Source of the DNA: JBCCGI01 sp039029355
GTDB lineage: Bacteria; Planctomycetota; UBA1135; GCA-002686595
Direction: 5' to 3'
Assembly: GCA_039029355.1 (NCBI GenBank)
Contig: JBCCGI010000023.1
Location: 38,951-102,950, forward strand
DNA: 64,000 bases
This document shows, one piece after another, positions 53,161 through 62,065 of this stretch. Numbering within the stretch: position 1 is the first letter of the stretch; each line of letters begins with the position of its first letter. The translations under genes were made by a program, and so were the position numbers. A model generated the notes under the pieces. The model searched no databases and had not been told where the DNA came from. It worked only from the letters and a program-made list of their open reading frames with translations.

Positions 53161-54273
53161 ATGAACTCCCACACCTACCTTGCCCGTTTCGCCTGCGCCT
53201 CGCTGACCGCCTTCTCGCTCGCGGGCCTCCACGCCGCCCAGGGATCCGAGAGCTTCGAGCCCGGCGCCGTCTACACCATCACCAACGACCCGGCGGCCAA
53301 CGAGGTCGCGATCTTCTCGCGCGCCACCGACGGCGTGGTGACCTTCGACAAGCTCGTGCCGACCGGCGGCAAGGGCACCGGCGCCGGCCTCGGCAACCAG
53401 GGCGCGGTGATCCTGACCGACGACGAGCGCTTCCTCCTGGCGGTGAACGCCGGCAGCGACGAGCTCTCCGTCTTCCGCGTGCTCGCGGACGACCTGCTCC
53501 TGGTCGACGTCAGCCCGTCCTTCGGCCAGATGCCGGTGAGCATCACGCAGCGCGGCGACCTGGTCTACGTCGTCAACGACACCAGCGACAGCATCGCGGG
53601 CTTCCGCCTGACGGCGTCCGGCAAGCTCAAGGACCTGCCCGGCTCGATGGCTTCGCTCAGCGGGATCGGCACCGACCCGGCGCAGATCGAGTTCGGCCCG
53701 ACCGGCGACCTGCTCTACGTCAGCGAGAAGGCCAGCAACCTGATCACGGTCTTCCAGCTCGACGCGAACGGCCTGCCGGTGTCGCAGTCGAGCCTCCCGT
53801 CCCAGGGCGAGACGCCCTTCGGCTTCGCCTTCGGCATGCGCGGGCAGCTGTTCGTGTCCGAGGCCGCGGCCGGCGCCGACGGCCTGGGCTCGGTCAGCTC
53901 GTACCTCGCCGGCCCGCGCGGCTCGCTGCGCCCGCTGTCGCCGGTGACCGCGAACCTCGGGACGGCCACCTGCTGGGTCGTCGCCTCGCCCGACGGTCGC
54001 CGCATCTTCGCGTCGAACACCGGGAGCGACTCGGTCTCCTCGTACGCGGTCGGCTTCGACGGCGGCCTGAAGCTGCTCGACGCGCAGGCGGCGAACACCG
54101 GTGCCGGCCCGCTCGACATGGCGCTGACGCCCGACGGTCGCTTCTTCTACGTCCTGAACGCGGCCGCCGGGAGCATCGGCGACTATGCGGTTGAGTCGGA
54201 CGCCGCGCTGACCTCCCTGCCCGGCTCGAACTCCGGCCTCCCCGACTTCTCGAGCGGGCTCGCGGCGCGCTAG
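53161..54273 (+). CDS. Secreted lactonase-fold (YncE/Pgl-like) seven-bladed beta-propeller
   Basis: 370 aa starting MNSHTYLARFACASLTAFSL, a signal peptide. Blades of the lactonase type repeat: AVYTITNDPAANEVAIFSRA, AVILTDDERFLLAVNAGSDE, DLVYVVNDTSDSIAGFRLTA, PTGDLLYVSEKASNLITVFQ, ASPDGRRIFASNTGSDSVSS and TPDGRFFYVLNAAAGSIGDY. This is the pattern of 6-phosphogluconolactonase-like propellers, but an exported copy is more likely a ligand-binding or stress protein than a lactonase. It is probably driven by the sigma-54 promoter upstream and ends in a strong terminator, so it forms a single-gene unit. Confidence 0.82.
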   Translation: MNSHTYLARFACASLTAFSLAGLHAAQGSESFEPGAVYTITNDPAANEVAIFSRATDGVVTFDKLVPTGGKGTGAGLGNQGAVILTDDERFLLAVNAGSDELSVFRVLADDLLLVDVSPSFGQMPVSITQRGDLVYVVNDTSDSIAGFRLTASGKLKDLPGSMASLSGIGTDPAQIEFGPTGDLLYVSEKASNLITVFQLDANGLPVSQSSLPSQGETPFGFAFGMRGQLFVSEAAAGADGLGSVSSYLAGPRGSLRPLSPVTANLGTATCWVVASPDGRRIFASNTGSDSVSSYAVGFDGGLKLLDAQAANTGAGPLDMALTPDGRFFYVLNAAAGSIGDYAVESDAALTSLPGSNSGLPDFSSGLAAR

Positions 54274-54293
54274 GTCCTCTTGCCGCGTAGCGG

Positions 54294-54329
54294 GCCGCGC
54301 CGGGGGGAGCCTCCCCGGCGCGGCCTTTT
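54294..54329 (+). terminator. Strong intrinsic terminator after the propeller gene
   Basis: A perfect 12-base stem, GCCGCGCCGGGG and CCCCGGCGCGGC, with a 7-base loop is followed by C and four T residues. It lies 21 bases after the stop of the 53161-54273 gene and separates it from the convergent gene ending at 54343. Confidence 0.85.
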
Positions 54330-54342
54330 CGTGTACGCGCTC

Positions 54343-55731
54343 CTAGCCGATCGTGATCGCCAGCGCCTGCGAGAGCGAGAACCCGCCCGCCGCCACCGAG
54401 TCGACGATGCCCGCCTGCACGTACACCGTGATGCCGATCAGCCCCGGGTCGTCCGAGATCGGGACGACGACCTTGCCGAGCCCGTCCTGGGGGAACGACG
54501 AGAGCGTGAACGGAGCGGTGAACAGCAGCGGCGGAGCGAGGTAGCCCATGCCCGCCCCCAGCGGATACGTCGTCGTGTTGAGGCTGAACCCCATCAGCCC
54601 CGCGCCGGCCGGCCGGCCGTTGCCGATGTGGATCGGGAGCGGCGACCCGATCTTCGGGCAGCTGCCCGCGCCGAGCAGCGGCGTCCAGTTGTTGAAGCCG
54701 GGCACCCCCTGGCCGAAGCTTGACACCGAGCCGGGGCACGCGCCGCTGCCGCCGTTCACGCCGACCAGCGTGTTGCTGCCGCCGCCCGTACTGCTCTCGC
54801 TGACCGGGACGGTCGTCGGGATCTCGGTGCCGGTCCCCGACTCGCCGAACCCATAGGCGCGCAGCACGTTGTTCACGTCGTCGAGCACGACCGCCTTGCC
54901 GAGCGGCTGCGTCCACGCGCCGCCGTCGAGGTCGCTGACGTTCGACTCGGCCCAGGGGCTGAAGGCCAGCGTCACCGGGTCGAAGCTGCGCAGCTGCTGC
55001 TTGTCGATGAGGTCGTTGTCCCGCTGCGTCAGCAGGATCTCGCCGCTCGGAAGATGATCGAGCCCGATGACGCCCGTGCCCGACGCGGCGCCGTAGCCGT
55101 TGCAGGTCGGGGCTCCGGAGAGCTGCGTACCCGTCGCGTTCAGCGGCAGCCGCGTCACCGACACCGAGGTCGAGCCGCATAGCGCGCCCGGGGTGCCCGT
55201 GCCGATGGCGCCGAGCAGGGCGTTGGAAGGCGCGTCGTAGATCAGGAACGAGAAGGGCAGGTCGACCGGCTGCCCACCCGCATCGAGCACCGGCGTGATG
55301 TCGTTGGCCGCGTCGAGCAGGTGCAGCTCGCCGCCCTTCGAGAGATAGACCCGTCCGTCGCCGACCGGGGCCATGGCGGAGAGCTGCTCGAGTCGAAAGC
55401 CGAGCTGGGCCACCTGCCCGTCGCCGCGCACGAGCAGCAGCTCGCTGTTCTGGATCTTCAGCGGCAGGTGCGGCGTATACGCGAGCATCCCGTCGCGGTA
55501 GGCGTCGTAGACGTACCAGCCGGTTTGCACGCTGGTCAGGGTCACGTCCGGCAGGAACACCGCGCCGTTCCCGGTCGTCGGGTCGATGCGGTAGATGTTG
55601 TAGTCGAGCGTCAGCGGATCGCGGGTACGGACCAGAAGCTCGCCGTCGGCGAAGTCGCCGGTCTGCGCGAACGCAGGGGCCGCCAGGGCCAGGGCGAAGA
55701 GGGAGGAGAGGGGAAGGAGGCGTTGGCGCAT
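54343..55731 (-). CDS. Secreted beta-propeller-like protein with shared C-terminal module
   Basis: 462 aa starting MRQRLLPLSSLFALALAAPA, a signal peptide ending in AFAQ. The body contains loosely repeated blades: ADGELLVRTRDPLTLDYNIY, RLEQLSAMAPVGDGRVYLSK, GVIGLDHLPSGEILLTQRDN and AWTQPLGKAVVLDDVNNVLR. From about residue 345 (SVSSFGQGVPGFNNWTPLLG) comes the C-terminal module seen in three other secreted proteins here. Its last stretch, IGITVYVQAGIVDSVAAGGF, is the clearest marker. Probably extracellular; no enzyme motif seen. Confidence 0.8.
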   Translation of the reverse strand: MRQRLLPLSSLFALALAAPAFAQTGDFADGELLVRTRDPLTLDYNIYRIDPTTGNGAVFLPDVTLTSVQTGWYVYDAYRDGMLAYTPHLPLKIQNSELLLVRGDGQVAQLGFRLEQLSAMAPVGDGRVYLSKGGELHLLDAANDITPVLDAGGQPVDLPFSFLIYDAPSNALLGAIGTGTPGALCGSTSVSVTRLPLNATGTQLSGAPTCNGYGAASGTGVIGLDHLPSGEILLTQRDNDLIDKQQLRSFDPVTLAFSPWAESNVSDLDGGAWTQPLGKAVVLDDVNNVLRAYGFGESGTGTEIPTTVPVSESSTGGGSNTLVGVNGGSGACPGSVSSFGQGVPGFNNWTPLLGAGSCPKIGSPLPIHIGNGRPAGAGLMGFSLNTTTYPLGAGMGYLAPPLLFTAPFTLSSFPQDGLGKVVVPISDDPGLIGITVYVQAGIVDSVAAGGFSLSQALAITIG

Positions 55732-55979
55732 GGTGGTTCTCGGGGTGGGACGGCCCTCGCTCGGACCGTCGGGACGCCGGGGCCATGCCGGTCGTTCTGC
55801 GAGCGTCTCGTCGGAACTACGAGAAACGCGCGAGGCTCGATTCGGCCTAGTCCGGTGCATGAATCGAACGAATGCGTGCGGGACGGTCCGCCAAAAAAGG
55901 CACCGCGGGAACGGACACCGTCGCGCGCGCTGGCCCAACGCGGCAAGAGCCCTCCGCGAGCCAACCGTCCCGGACTGAA

Positions 55980-56290
55980 CGGGGCAGGAGTCCGTGGGGC
56001 GGGCCCCCCCCGGGGCAGAGATACCCGGGCAGGAACGCAAGGGCAGGAGAGCCGGGTCGGAGAATCGCAGGGGCAGGAATGCGCCGAACAGAGATGCTCG
56101 GAGCAGCAATCCGCGGAGCAGCAATCCGCGGAGCAGCAATCCGCGGAGCAGTAATCCGCGGGCAGCAATCCGCGGGCAGCAATCCGCGGGCAGCAATCCG
56201 CGGGCAGCAATCCGCGGGCAGCAATCCGCGGGGCAGCAATCCGCAGGGCAGCAATGCTGCAGGGCAGAAGTGCTGCAGGGCAGAAGTGCG
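55980..56290. repeat. Minisatellite with 14/15-base units
   Basis: The core 56103-56232 has three exact GCAGCAATCCGCGGA units of 15 bases, a variant with GCAGTAAT, then about six GCAGCAATCCGCGG units of 14 bases. Degenerate GGGCAGGAA and GGGCAGAAG units flank it on both sides. The unit change from 15 to 14 bases breaks any reading frame, so it is probably non-coding. It occupies the middle of the longest gene-free stretch in the window (55732-56480); the rest of that stretch shows no gene. Confidence 0.8.
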
Positions 56291-56480
56291 CCGGGAGGGA
56301 ACGGGCGATGCCGGGACGCTCAAGTGGGGAGGTGCGCGTGCGCGCACCTGATGCCGACGCGGGAGGACCCGGGGGGGCGTTCGCTGCGGCTCCCGATCCA
56401 TGCGGTCGAGAACCGCACGGGCGGTCCGCGTTCGGTCGAGACTCGAGGCCGGCTCGCGTGGCGCCGGTGGGAGCGTTCTC

Positions 56481-57566
56481 CTAGCTCCCCTTCAGCCCCG
56501 CGAGCACCTCGTCGGCGGCGGAGAGCAGCGTTTCGAGGTCCGCTTCGCTGTGGTCGCCCATGTGTCCGATGCGGAACGTCTTGCCCTTGAGGTCTCCGTA
56601 GCCGTTGGAGATCTCGAAGCCCTTGTCCTTCAGTCCCTGTACGAACGCGGCGACGTCGAGTCCGGCGGCGTCGATGCAGGAGACGGTGGGGGACTGGGCG
56701 GCCTCTTCGGGGAAGGGGGCGAGTCCGTGGCCGGCGGCCCATTCGAGCGTCCGGGCGCGCATGCGTGCGTGGCGTTCGAAGCGGGCGTCCCAGCCTTCGG
56801 TTTCGATGTCGGCGAGCTGGCGCGCAAGGGCGCGGTAGTGGGGGATCGCCGGCGTGGTCGGGGTGCGTCGTGCCTCGTGTCCTTCGAGCGTGCGGAGGGG
56901 GTCGAGGTACCAGCTGGGGCGCGGCTCGGACTCGGCGCGCTCGACGTAGTCCTCGGAGACGCAGAACACCGTGATGCCGGGCGGCAGCGCGAGGGCCTTG
57001 TTGACGCCGGCGAAGGCGAGACCGAGGCAGTACTCGTCGAACTCCACCGGGCCGCCGGCGAGGTAGCTGACCACGTCGCAGAGGAGCAGCGTGTCGGGGA
57101 ACGCCTGCAGCACGTTCGAGACGTGCTGGATCGGCGTGCAGACGCCGGTCGAGGTCTCGTTGACGACGAGCGTGACGGCGTCGAAGGGGCCCTCGCGGTC
57201 GAGGACGTCGGCGAGGTGCACGTCGTCGAGCAGCTTGCCCGGCTCGACCTCGAAGAGGCGCGTGTCCTTGCCCAGGCGCTCGGCGATCTGGTGCCAGCGC
57301 CGCGCGAAGGCGCCGCCGGCGATGCACAGGATGCGCTGGCCCGCGCCGTGGAGGGAGGCCTCCATCATCGCGGTCGCGCTGTGCGTGCCGACGCCCACGC
57401 GGGCGGTCGTGTCGTCCCACAGCCCGAAGGCCTGGCCCAGGCCGGGGTCGAGCGACTCGATCAGCTCGGTCATCGCGGGCGAGCGGTGGCCGATCATCGG
57501 CCGCGCCAGCTCGGCGAGGATCTCGGGGCGGACTTCGGTGGGACCGGGAATCCAGAGCTTGGTCAT
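56481..57566 (-). CDS. Class V aminotransferase (serine/phosphoserine or alanine-glyoxylate type)
   Basis: 361 aa starting MTKLWIPGPTEVRPEILAEL. The PGPTEV opening and IGHRSPAMTELIE are typical of the alanine-glyoxylate/serine-pyruvate branch. The PLP aspartate lies in LLLCDVVSYLAGGPVEFD and the lysine in GLAFAGVNKALALPPGITVF. The GVNKAL replaces the more common SSQKALM or GSQKGL. It is the last gene of the serA-serB unit, with an ATGA overlap with serB. Position suggests it does the SerC step, converting 3-phosphohydroxypyruvate to phosphoserine; related enzymes with that activity are known in other bacteria and archaea. Confidence 0.82.
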   Translation of the reverse strand: MTKLWIPGPTEVRPEILAELARPMIGHRSPAMTELIESLDPGLGQAFGLWDDTTARVGVGTHSATAMMEASLHGAGQRILCIAGGAFARRWHQIAERLGKDTRLFEVEPGKLLDDVHLADVLDREGPFDAVTLVVNETSTGVCTPIQHVSNVLQAFPDTLLLCDVVSYLAGGPVEFDEYCLGLAFAGVNKALALPPGITVFCVSEDYVERAESEPRPSWYLDPLRTLEGHEARRTPTTPAIPHYRALARQLADIETEGWDARFERHARMRARTLEWAAGHGLAPFPEEAAQSPTVSCIDAAGLDVAAFVQGLKDKGFEISNGYGDLKGKTFRIGHMGDHSEADLETLLSAADEVLAGLKGS

Positions 57567-58300
57567 GGTCGGGGGGAGCCCAGAAGCGACGAGAAGGCGG
57601 GGAGGGAAGCAAGCTCGGCGAGCTCGTCTCGGCCGAAGAGCAGCGGTAACAGCGGGGCGAAGTCCGGCTCGGTCACGTGCGCCGCGGCGCCGGCGAAGAC
57701 GGCCGCGCGGCGCTCGACGCCGCCGAAGGCGACGAAGCGCGCGGCGAGGTGTCCGGCCTCTACGTCGGTTGCGCCGTCGCCGACGAAGGCAAGCGGCCCG
57801 CCGACGTCGCGGGCCAGCGCCGTCAGCACGTCGATCTTGCCGCCGGCGCGCGCCAGCGGCGAGCCCTCGTCGAAGCCGGCGTAGCGGCCGTGCGCGTCGA
57901 ACGAGAGGCCGACCGCGTGCACGTCCTCGGGCGCGATGTCGAGCTCCGCGGCCAGCACGCGCACCGCCGGGGCGACGCCACCGGACACGACGATGGCGCG
58001 CTTTCCGAGCGCCTGGAGCGCCGCCACCAGCTCGCGCGCGTGCGGCATGGCGGTCTCTACGTAGCGCCGGCCGACCAGCTCGACGTCGGCGCGCGTGGGC
58101 TGCACCAGCTCGAGCCGCCGGCCATAGGCCTGCTCGAGCGGCAGGTCGCCGTCCATCGCCTGGGCGGTCAGCCGGCGCAGCTCGTCCTCGTGCCGTCCGG
58201 TGATGCGGGCCAGCTCCTCGATGCCCTCGATCGAGGAGAGCGTCGAGTCGCAGTCGAAGACGACCGCATCGTAGGGGGGAGGCGCGTCGGGTAGGGGCAT
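57563..58300 (-). CDS. serB: Phosphoserine phosphatase (HAD family)
   Basis: 245 aa starting MPLPDAPPPYDAVVFDCDST. The HAD nucleophile motif FDCDSTLSSIEGIEELA (motif I), KRAIVVSGGVAPAVRVLAA (motif II), the lysine in GGKIDVLTAL (motif III) and PLAFVGDGATDVEAG (motif IV) are all present. A cap segment TAQAMDGDLPLEQAYGRRLE lies between, as in SerB. It removes phosphate from phosphoserine, the last step of serine synthesis. It sits 33 bases after serA and overlaps the aminotransferase start. The order strongly supports this substrate over other HAD substrates. Confidence 0.9.
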   Translation of the reverse strand: MPLPDAPPPYDAVVFDCDSTLSSIEGIEELARITGRHEDELRRLTAQAMDGDLPLEQAYGRRLELVQPTRADVELVGRRYVETAMPHARELVAALQALGKRAIVVSGGVAPAVRVLAAELDIAPEDVHAVGLSFDAHGRYAGFDEGSPLARAGGKIDVLTALARDVGGPLAFVGDGATDVEAGHLAARFVAFGGVERRAAVFAGAAAHVTEPDFAPLLPLLFGRDELAELASLPAFSSLLGSPRP

Positions 58301-58333
58301 GGCGTTAGCGGGGCGGTCGCGTGCGCCCCCTCA

Positions 58334-59941
58334 CTACAGCTGCACCAGGTCGACCTCGCGCACCGGCGCGAGGGCGGCGATCTCGTCGATCACCTCGGGC
58401 GAGGGCATCTCGTACAGCACGAAGAAGCCGGCCGCGACGCCGCCGCCGTTCTCGAGCGGCGGCCCGAGCTCGATGCGCCGGATGTTCACGCCGTGCTCTC
58501 CGAGCACGGTGCCGATGAGCCCGACCACGCCGGGCTGGTCTTCGTGGCTCGTCAGCAGCAGGTTGCCGCTGGTCGGCAGGTCGAGGTGCACGCCGTCGAT
58601 GCGCACGATGCGCGGCTGGCGCCCGAACACCGCGCCCTTGACGACGTGCGACTCGCCGCCGGCCTTCGTCGACGCGCGCACCTTGAGCTGGCCCTGGGTG
58701 TAGGTCGGCTCCTCCTCGCGGCTGACGAGCACGCGCACGCCGCGCTCGCGCGCCGCGATCGGCGCGTTGACGAAGTTGATGCCCTCGTCGAGCGCCTGGC
58801 GCAGGCAGCCGACGAGCAGCGCCAGCTGGAGGTGCTCGACGTCGCGGTCCTGGATGTCGCCGCCGACGGTGAGCTCCAGCTTGCGGATCGGCTCCTTGAG
58901 CCGCTGCGCGAGCAGGCTGCCGGTCTTCTCCGCAAGCCGCAGGAACGGCGCCAGCCCGGCGATCGCCTCGGCGTCGAGGGCCGGGGCGTTGACGGCGTTC
59001 TCGGCCACGCCATCCAGCAGGAAGCCGGCGATCTGCCGCGCGATGTCGACCGCGACGCGCTCCTGGGCCTCGGACGAAGAGGCGCCGAGGTGCGGCGTCA
59101 GGATCACGTCGTCGCGGGTGAGGAACGGATGGTCGGGAGCCGGCGGCTCCTGTTCGAGCACGTCGAACGCGGCGCCCGCGAGGCGGCCTTCGGCCAGGGC
59201 GTCGAGCGCGGCCTCCTCGTCGACCACTCCGCCGCGCGACGCGTTGATCAGCCGCGCGCCGGGCTTGACCAGGGCGAGCTCCTCCCACGAGATCAGCCCG
59301 CGCGTCGCGTCGCTGAGCGGCACGTGCAGCGTGAGGAAGTCCGCGCGCGGAAGCAGGTCGTTCAGCGGCAGGAGCTCGACGCCCGGCGCCGGCGAGCCTC
59401 CGCCGGCCTGCAGCAGGTAGGGGTCGTACGCGATCACCCGCATCTTGAGGCCCTGGGCGCGCTCGGCCACGAGCCGCCCGATACGGCCGAGCCCGATGAC
59501 GCCCAGCGTCTTGCCGGTGAGCTCGGTGCCCATGAGCCCCTTCTTTTTCCACGAGCCGCCGCGCACCTGCCGGTCGGCGCGCGGGACGTGCCGGGCGAGG
59601 GCGACCATCAGGGCCAGCGCGTGCTCGGCCGTGGTCGTCGCGTTGCCGGTCGGCGTGTTCATCACCACGACGCCGCGCTCGGTAGCCGCGGCGCAGTCGA
59701 CGTTGTCCACGCCGATCCCCGCGCGGCCCACGACGCGCAGCGCGCGTGCCGCTTCGAGTACCGGGCGCGTCACCTTGGTGGCGGAGCGCACGACCAACGC
59801 CTCGGCGTCGCGCGCCGCCTCGACCAGCGTGGCTTCGTCCATCCCGGTGCGCACCTCGGGCACTAGGCCACGCGAGCGCAGCTCTTCGAGGGCGAGGGGG
59901 TGCAGGTCGTCGCAGACGAGGACGCGGGGGCTCTGGCTCAC
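58334..59941 (-). CDS. serA: D-3-phosphoglycerate dehydrogenase with ASB and ACT domains
   Basis: 535 aa from a GTG start (SQSPRVLVCDDLHPLALEEL follows). The catalytic core has VVGRAGIGVDNVDCAAATER, the NAD-binding motif TLGVIGLGRIGRLVAERAQG, GARLINASRGGVVDEEAALD, and the catalytic His in DVILTPHLGASSSEAQERVA. The allosteric substrate-binding domain (SGNLLLTSHEDQPGVVGLIG begins the ACT part) and a C-terminal ACT domain make it a type I/long-form enzyme, which usually senses serine. It starts the phosphorylated serine pathway. It begins ten bases after ruvA, in one operon with it. Confidence 0.94.
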   Translation of the reverse strand: MSQSPRVLVCDDLHPLALEELRSRGLVPEVRTGMDEATLVEAARDAEALVVRSATKVTRPVLEAARALRVVGRAGIGVDNVDCAAATERGVVVMNTPTGNATTTAEHALALMVALARHVPRADRQVRGGSWKKKGLMGTELTGKTLGVIGLGRIGRLVAERAQGLKMRVIAYDPYLLQAGGGSPAPGVELLPLNDLLPRADFLTLHVPLSDATRGLISWEELALVKPGARLINASRGGVVDEEAALDALAEGRLAGAAFDVLEQEPPAPDHPFLTRDDVILTPHLGASSSEAQERVAVDIARQIAGFLLDGVAENAVNAPALDAEAIAGLAPFLRLAEKTGSLLAQRLKEPIRKLELTVGGDIQDRDVEHLQLALLVGCLRQALDEGINFVNAPIAARERGVRVLVSREEEPTYTQGQLKVRASTKAGGESHVVKGAVFGRQPRIVRIDGVHLDLPTSGNLLLTSHEDQPGVVGLIGTVLGEHGVNIRRIELGPPLENGGGVAAGFFVLYEMPSPEVIDEIAALAPVREVDLVQL

Positions 59942-59951
59942 GTGTTGGACT

Positions 59952-60551
59952 TCAGCCCTGCAGGGAGGCGCGTACCAGCGCCTCGAGGTCATCGGGATCG
60001 ACGCTGGCGGCGGCGCTTTCGACGCTCTTGCGCGCCTCTTTCTCCTTGTAGCCGATCGACACGAGCGCCTGCACCGCGTCGAGCATCGCCTGGGTGCGGC
60101 TGCGCTCCTCGGGTGCTTCGGGCGCCGCCTGGGCGGCCAGCTTCGGCGCGCGGTCGCGCAGGTCGAGCAGGATCTGCTCGGCGGTCTTGCGCCCGATGCC
60201 CTTCACCGCGACCAGCGGCGCGGGGTCGTCGTCGAGGATGGCTTGCAGGAGCCGCTCGGTCGGCAGGCCGGACAGCACGCCGAGCGCCACCGCCGGGCCG
60301 ACGCCGCGCACCGCGAGCAGGCCGCGGAACCAGTCGCGCGTGTCCGCGTCGGGGAAGCCGTAGAGGTCCTGGGCGTCCTCGCGCACCACGAGGTGCGTCC
60401 AGACGCGCACGCGGTCGCCGCGATCGCGCTTGGGCGACGCGTCGAAGGCCGCGCCGATCGGCACCGCCAGGTCGTAGCCGACGCCGCCGACGTCGACCAC
60501 GACCCGAGCCGGGCCGCGGCGTTCGAGCCGGCCCTCCAGGTACTCGTACAC
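59952..60551 (-). CDS. ruvA: Holliday junction branch-migration protein RuvA
   Basis: 199 aa from a GTG start giving MYEYLEGRLERRGPARVVVD. The OB-fold N-terminus includes GVGYDLAVPIGAAFD and HLVVREDAQDLYGF. The paired helix-hairpin-helix motifs are LLAVRGVGPAVALGVLSG and LVAVKGIGRKTAEQILLDLR. The C-terminal domain III (AVQALVSIGYKEKEARKSVE) that binds RuvB is present. RuvA tetramers hold four-way junctions for RuvB. ruvB and ruvC are not neighbours here. It lies 13 bases after the alpha-CTD/TPR gene and 10 before serA. Confidence 0.95.
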   Translation of the reverse strand: MYEYLEGRLERRGPARVVVDVGGVGYDLAVPIGAAFDASPKRDRGDRVRVWTHLVVREDAQDLYGFPDADTRDWFRGLLAVRGVGPAVALGVLSGLPTERLLQAILDDDPAPLVAVKGIGRKTAEQILLDLRDRAPKLAAQAAPEAPEERSRTQAMLDAVQALVSIGYKEKEARKSVESAAASVDPDDLEALVRASLQG

Positions 60552-60564
60552 GGGAGCTGGAGCC

Positions 60565-62052
60565 CTACTCGCCCTTGAGCTTCAGACCCAGCTCGGCGAG
60601 GGTCGAGCGCAGCTCCTGCAGCGACGTCTGGCCGAAGTTCGGCATCCCGAGCAGCTCCTCGGCGGAGTGCTTGGTGCAGTCGCCCGCCGTCAGGCAGCCG
60701 AGCGCCTCGACCGTGCGCCGCGCGCGGATCGAGAGCTGCAGCTCCATGATCGGCTTGTTCATCACGTCGGTCTGGTCGCCGGTCGAGCTGCGGCGCGCGT
60801 GGGCCTCGATCGAGGCGACGGCCTCCTCGCGCGGCATGCCGAGGCGCAGGCCCTTCGAGTGCAGGATCTCCTTGATCTCGGTGAGGGAGGTCTCGCCGAA
60901 GTTCTTGTAGGAGAGCAGCTCCTGCTCGGTGCGGCAGACGAGGTCGCCCAGCGTGCCGATCTGCATCTTGTTGAGGCAGTTGCGCGCGCGCACCGACAGC
61001 TCGAAGTCGGTGATCGGGATGCGGAGGATCTGGTTGAGGCGATCCTCTTTCCGCTCGAGGTCCTCGTCGTAGAACATGTCCATACCGGCCTTGGCGTCCT
61101 CGAGGTAGAGGCGCGCACGGCGGTCGGTGGGGCGGTTCTGCACGACGACGTCGAAGCAGGCGGCGGCGTCCTGATCGCGGCCGTGGTCCTCGTAGAGGAT
61201 GCCGAGGTTCATCAGCACGCGCTCGTCGATCGGGCGCAGGTGCACGAGCGCCTCGTAGAAGCGGACCGCGTCCTCGTCGAGCCCGCAGCGCTCCGACAGG
61301 AAGGCGGCGGCGAACGAGTTGGGCTGGTGCGAGGGCTCGAGCTCGAAGCCCGCGGTGTACTGGTCCAGGGCGCCGTCGATGTCGCCGGCGGCCTCGTGGA
61401 TGCGGCCGGCGGCGTGGCGGCCCTCGACGCTGCCGAGGAAGGAGGGCGGCGCCTCGTCGACGCGCTTGAGCAGCATGTCGGTCAGCTCCCTCGCGTCCCC
61501 GTCCTCGCCCAGCTTTTCGACGCCGGACTCGAGCAGCGACAGGAGCCAGCCGGCGCGCGGCCGCGGCTCGTCGGGGTAGGCCTTCGAGAGGCGCTCGAAG
61601 ATCGGCGCGGCCTCGTCGCCGCGGCCGGCGGCGCGCAGCGACTGGGCGCGCGTGTAGGAAGCGACGTCGTCTCCATCATAGGAAGCGAGCAGCTTCGCCG
61701 AGGCGTCGAACTGCCCGAGCATCCAGAGCCCGAGGCCCTTGCGGCGGCCCTCCTCGCCTCCTTCGGAGAGGCCCTCAACCTGCTTGCGGAAGGACACCAC
61801 GCGGCCGCGGCTGGCGTAGATGTGGGCCTGGCCTTCCTCCAGCACGGCGAAGCTCGGGTTCTCGACACCGAGAAGGTCGAAGCCGGGCGGCTCTTCGACC
61901 GGCGGCATCGGTACCGGTATCGACATCGGCATCGGCTCGACGGTCGCCGTCGCGCCGGTGGGCTCGTCCTCCATCAGGTCCTCGACGCTGAAGGAGTCGG
62001 CGAATTCCTCGGGGTTGGCGTCGTTGTTGGGATCGCTCACGTCGGCGCTCAT
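60565..62052 (-). CDS. TPR protein with two RNA polymerase alpha-CTD-like domains
   Basis: 495 aa from MSADVSDPNNDANPEEFADS (another in-frame ATG lies four codons upstream). The acidic N-terminus is followed by TPR-like repeats (residues ~105-330, YTRAQSLRAAGRGDEAAPIF, DGALDQYTAGFELEPSHQPN, LMNLGILYEDHGRDQDAAAC). Two copies of the alpha-CTD follow: IPITDFELSVRARNCLNKMQ with YKNFGETSLTEIKEILHSKG, and IMELQLSIRARRTVEALGCL with MPNFGQTSLQELRSTLAELG. The first keeps the DNA-contact Arg and Asn of alpha-CTD. Such proteins are known from planctomycetes, but their role is unclear; a transcription or translation factor is likely. Confidence 0.85.
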   Translation of the reverse strand: MSADVSDPNNDANPEEFADSFSVEDLMEDEPTGATATVEPMPMSIPVPMPPVEEPPGFDLLGVENPSFAVLEEGQAHIYASRGRVVSFRKQVEGLSEGGEEGRRKGLGLWMLGQFDASAKLLASYDGDDVASYTRAQSLRAAGRGDEAAPIFERLSKAYPDEPRPRAGWLLSLLESGVEKLGEDGDARELTDMLLKRVDEAPPSFLGSVEGRHAAGRIHEAAGDIDGALDQYTAGFELEPSHQPNSFAAAFLSERCGLDEDAVRFYEALVHLRPIDERVLMNLGILYEDHGRDQDAAACFDVVVQNRPTDRRARLYLEDAKAGMDMFYDEDLERKEDRLNQILRIPITDFELSVRARNCLNKMQIGTLGDLVCRTEQELLSYKNFGETSLTEIKEILHSKGLRLGMPREEAVASIEAHARRSSTGDQTDVMNKPIMELQLSIRARRTVEALGCLTAGDCTKHSAEELLGMPNFGQTSLQELRSTLAELGLKLKGE

Positions 62053-62065
62053 GCGGGTTCTCAAG

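Noticed and set aside
55611..56401. Pentapeptide-repeat-like translations through the minisatellite
   Set aside because: The 15-base units give ADCCS/AAIRG-like repeats, but the switch to 14-base units breaks the frame and no start or domain supports a gene.
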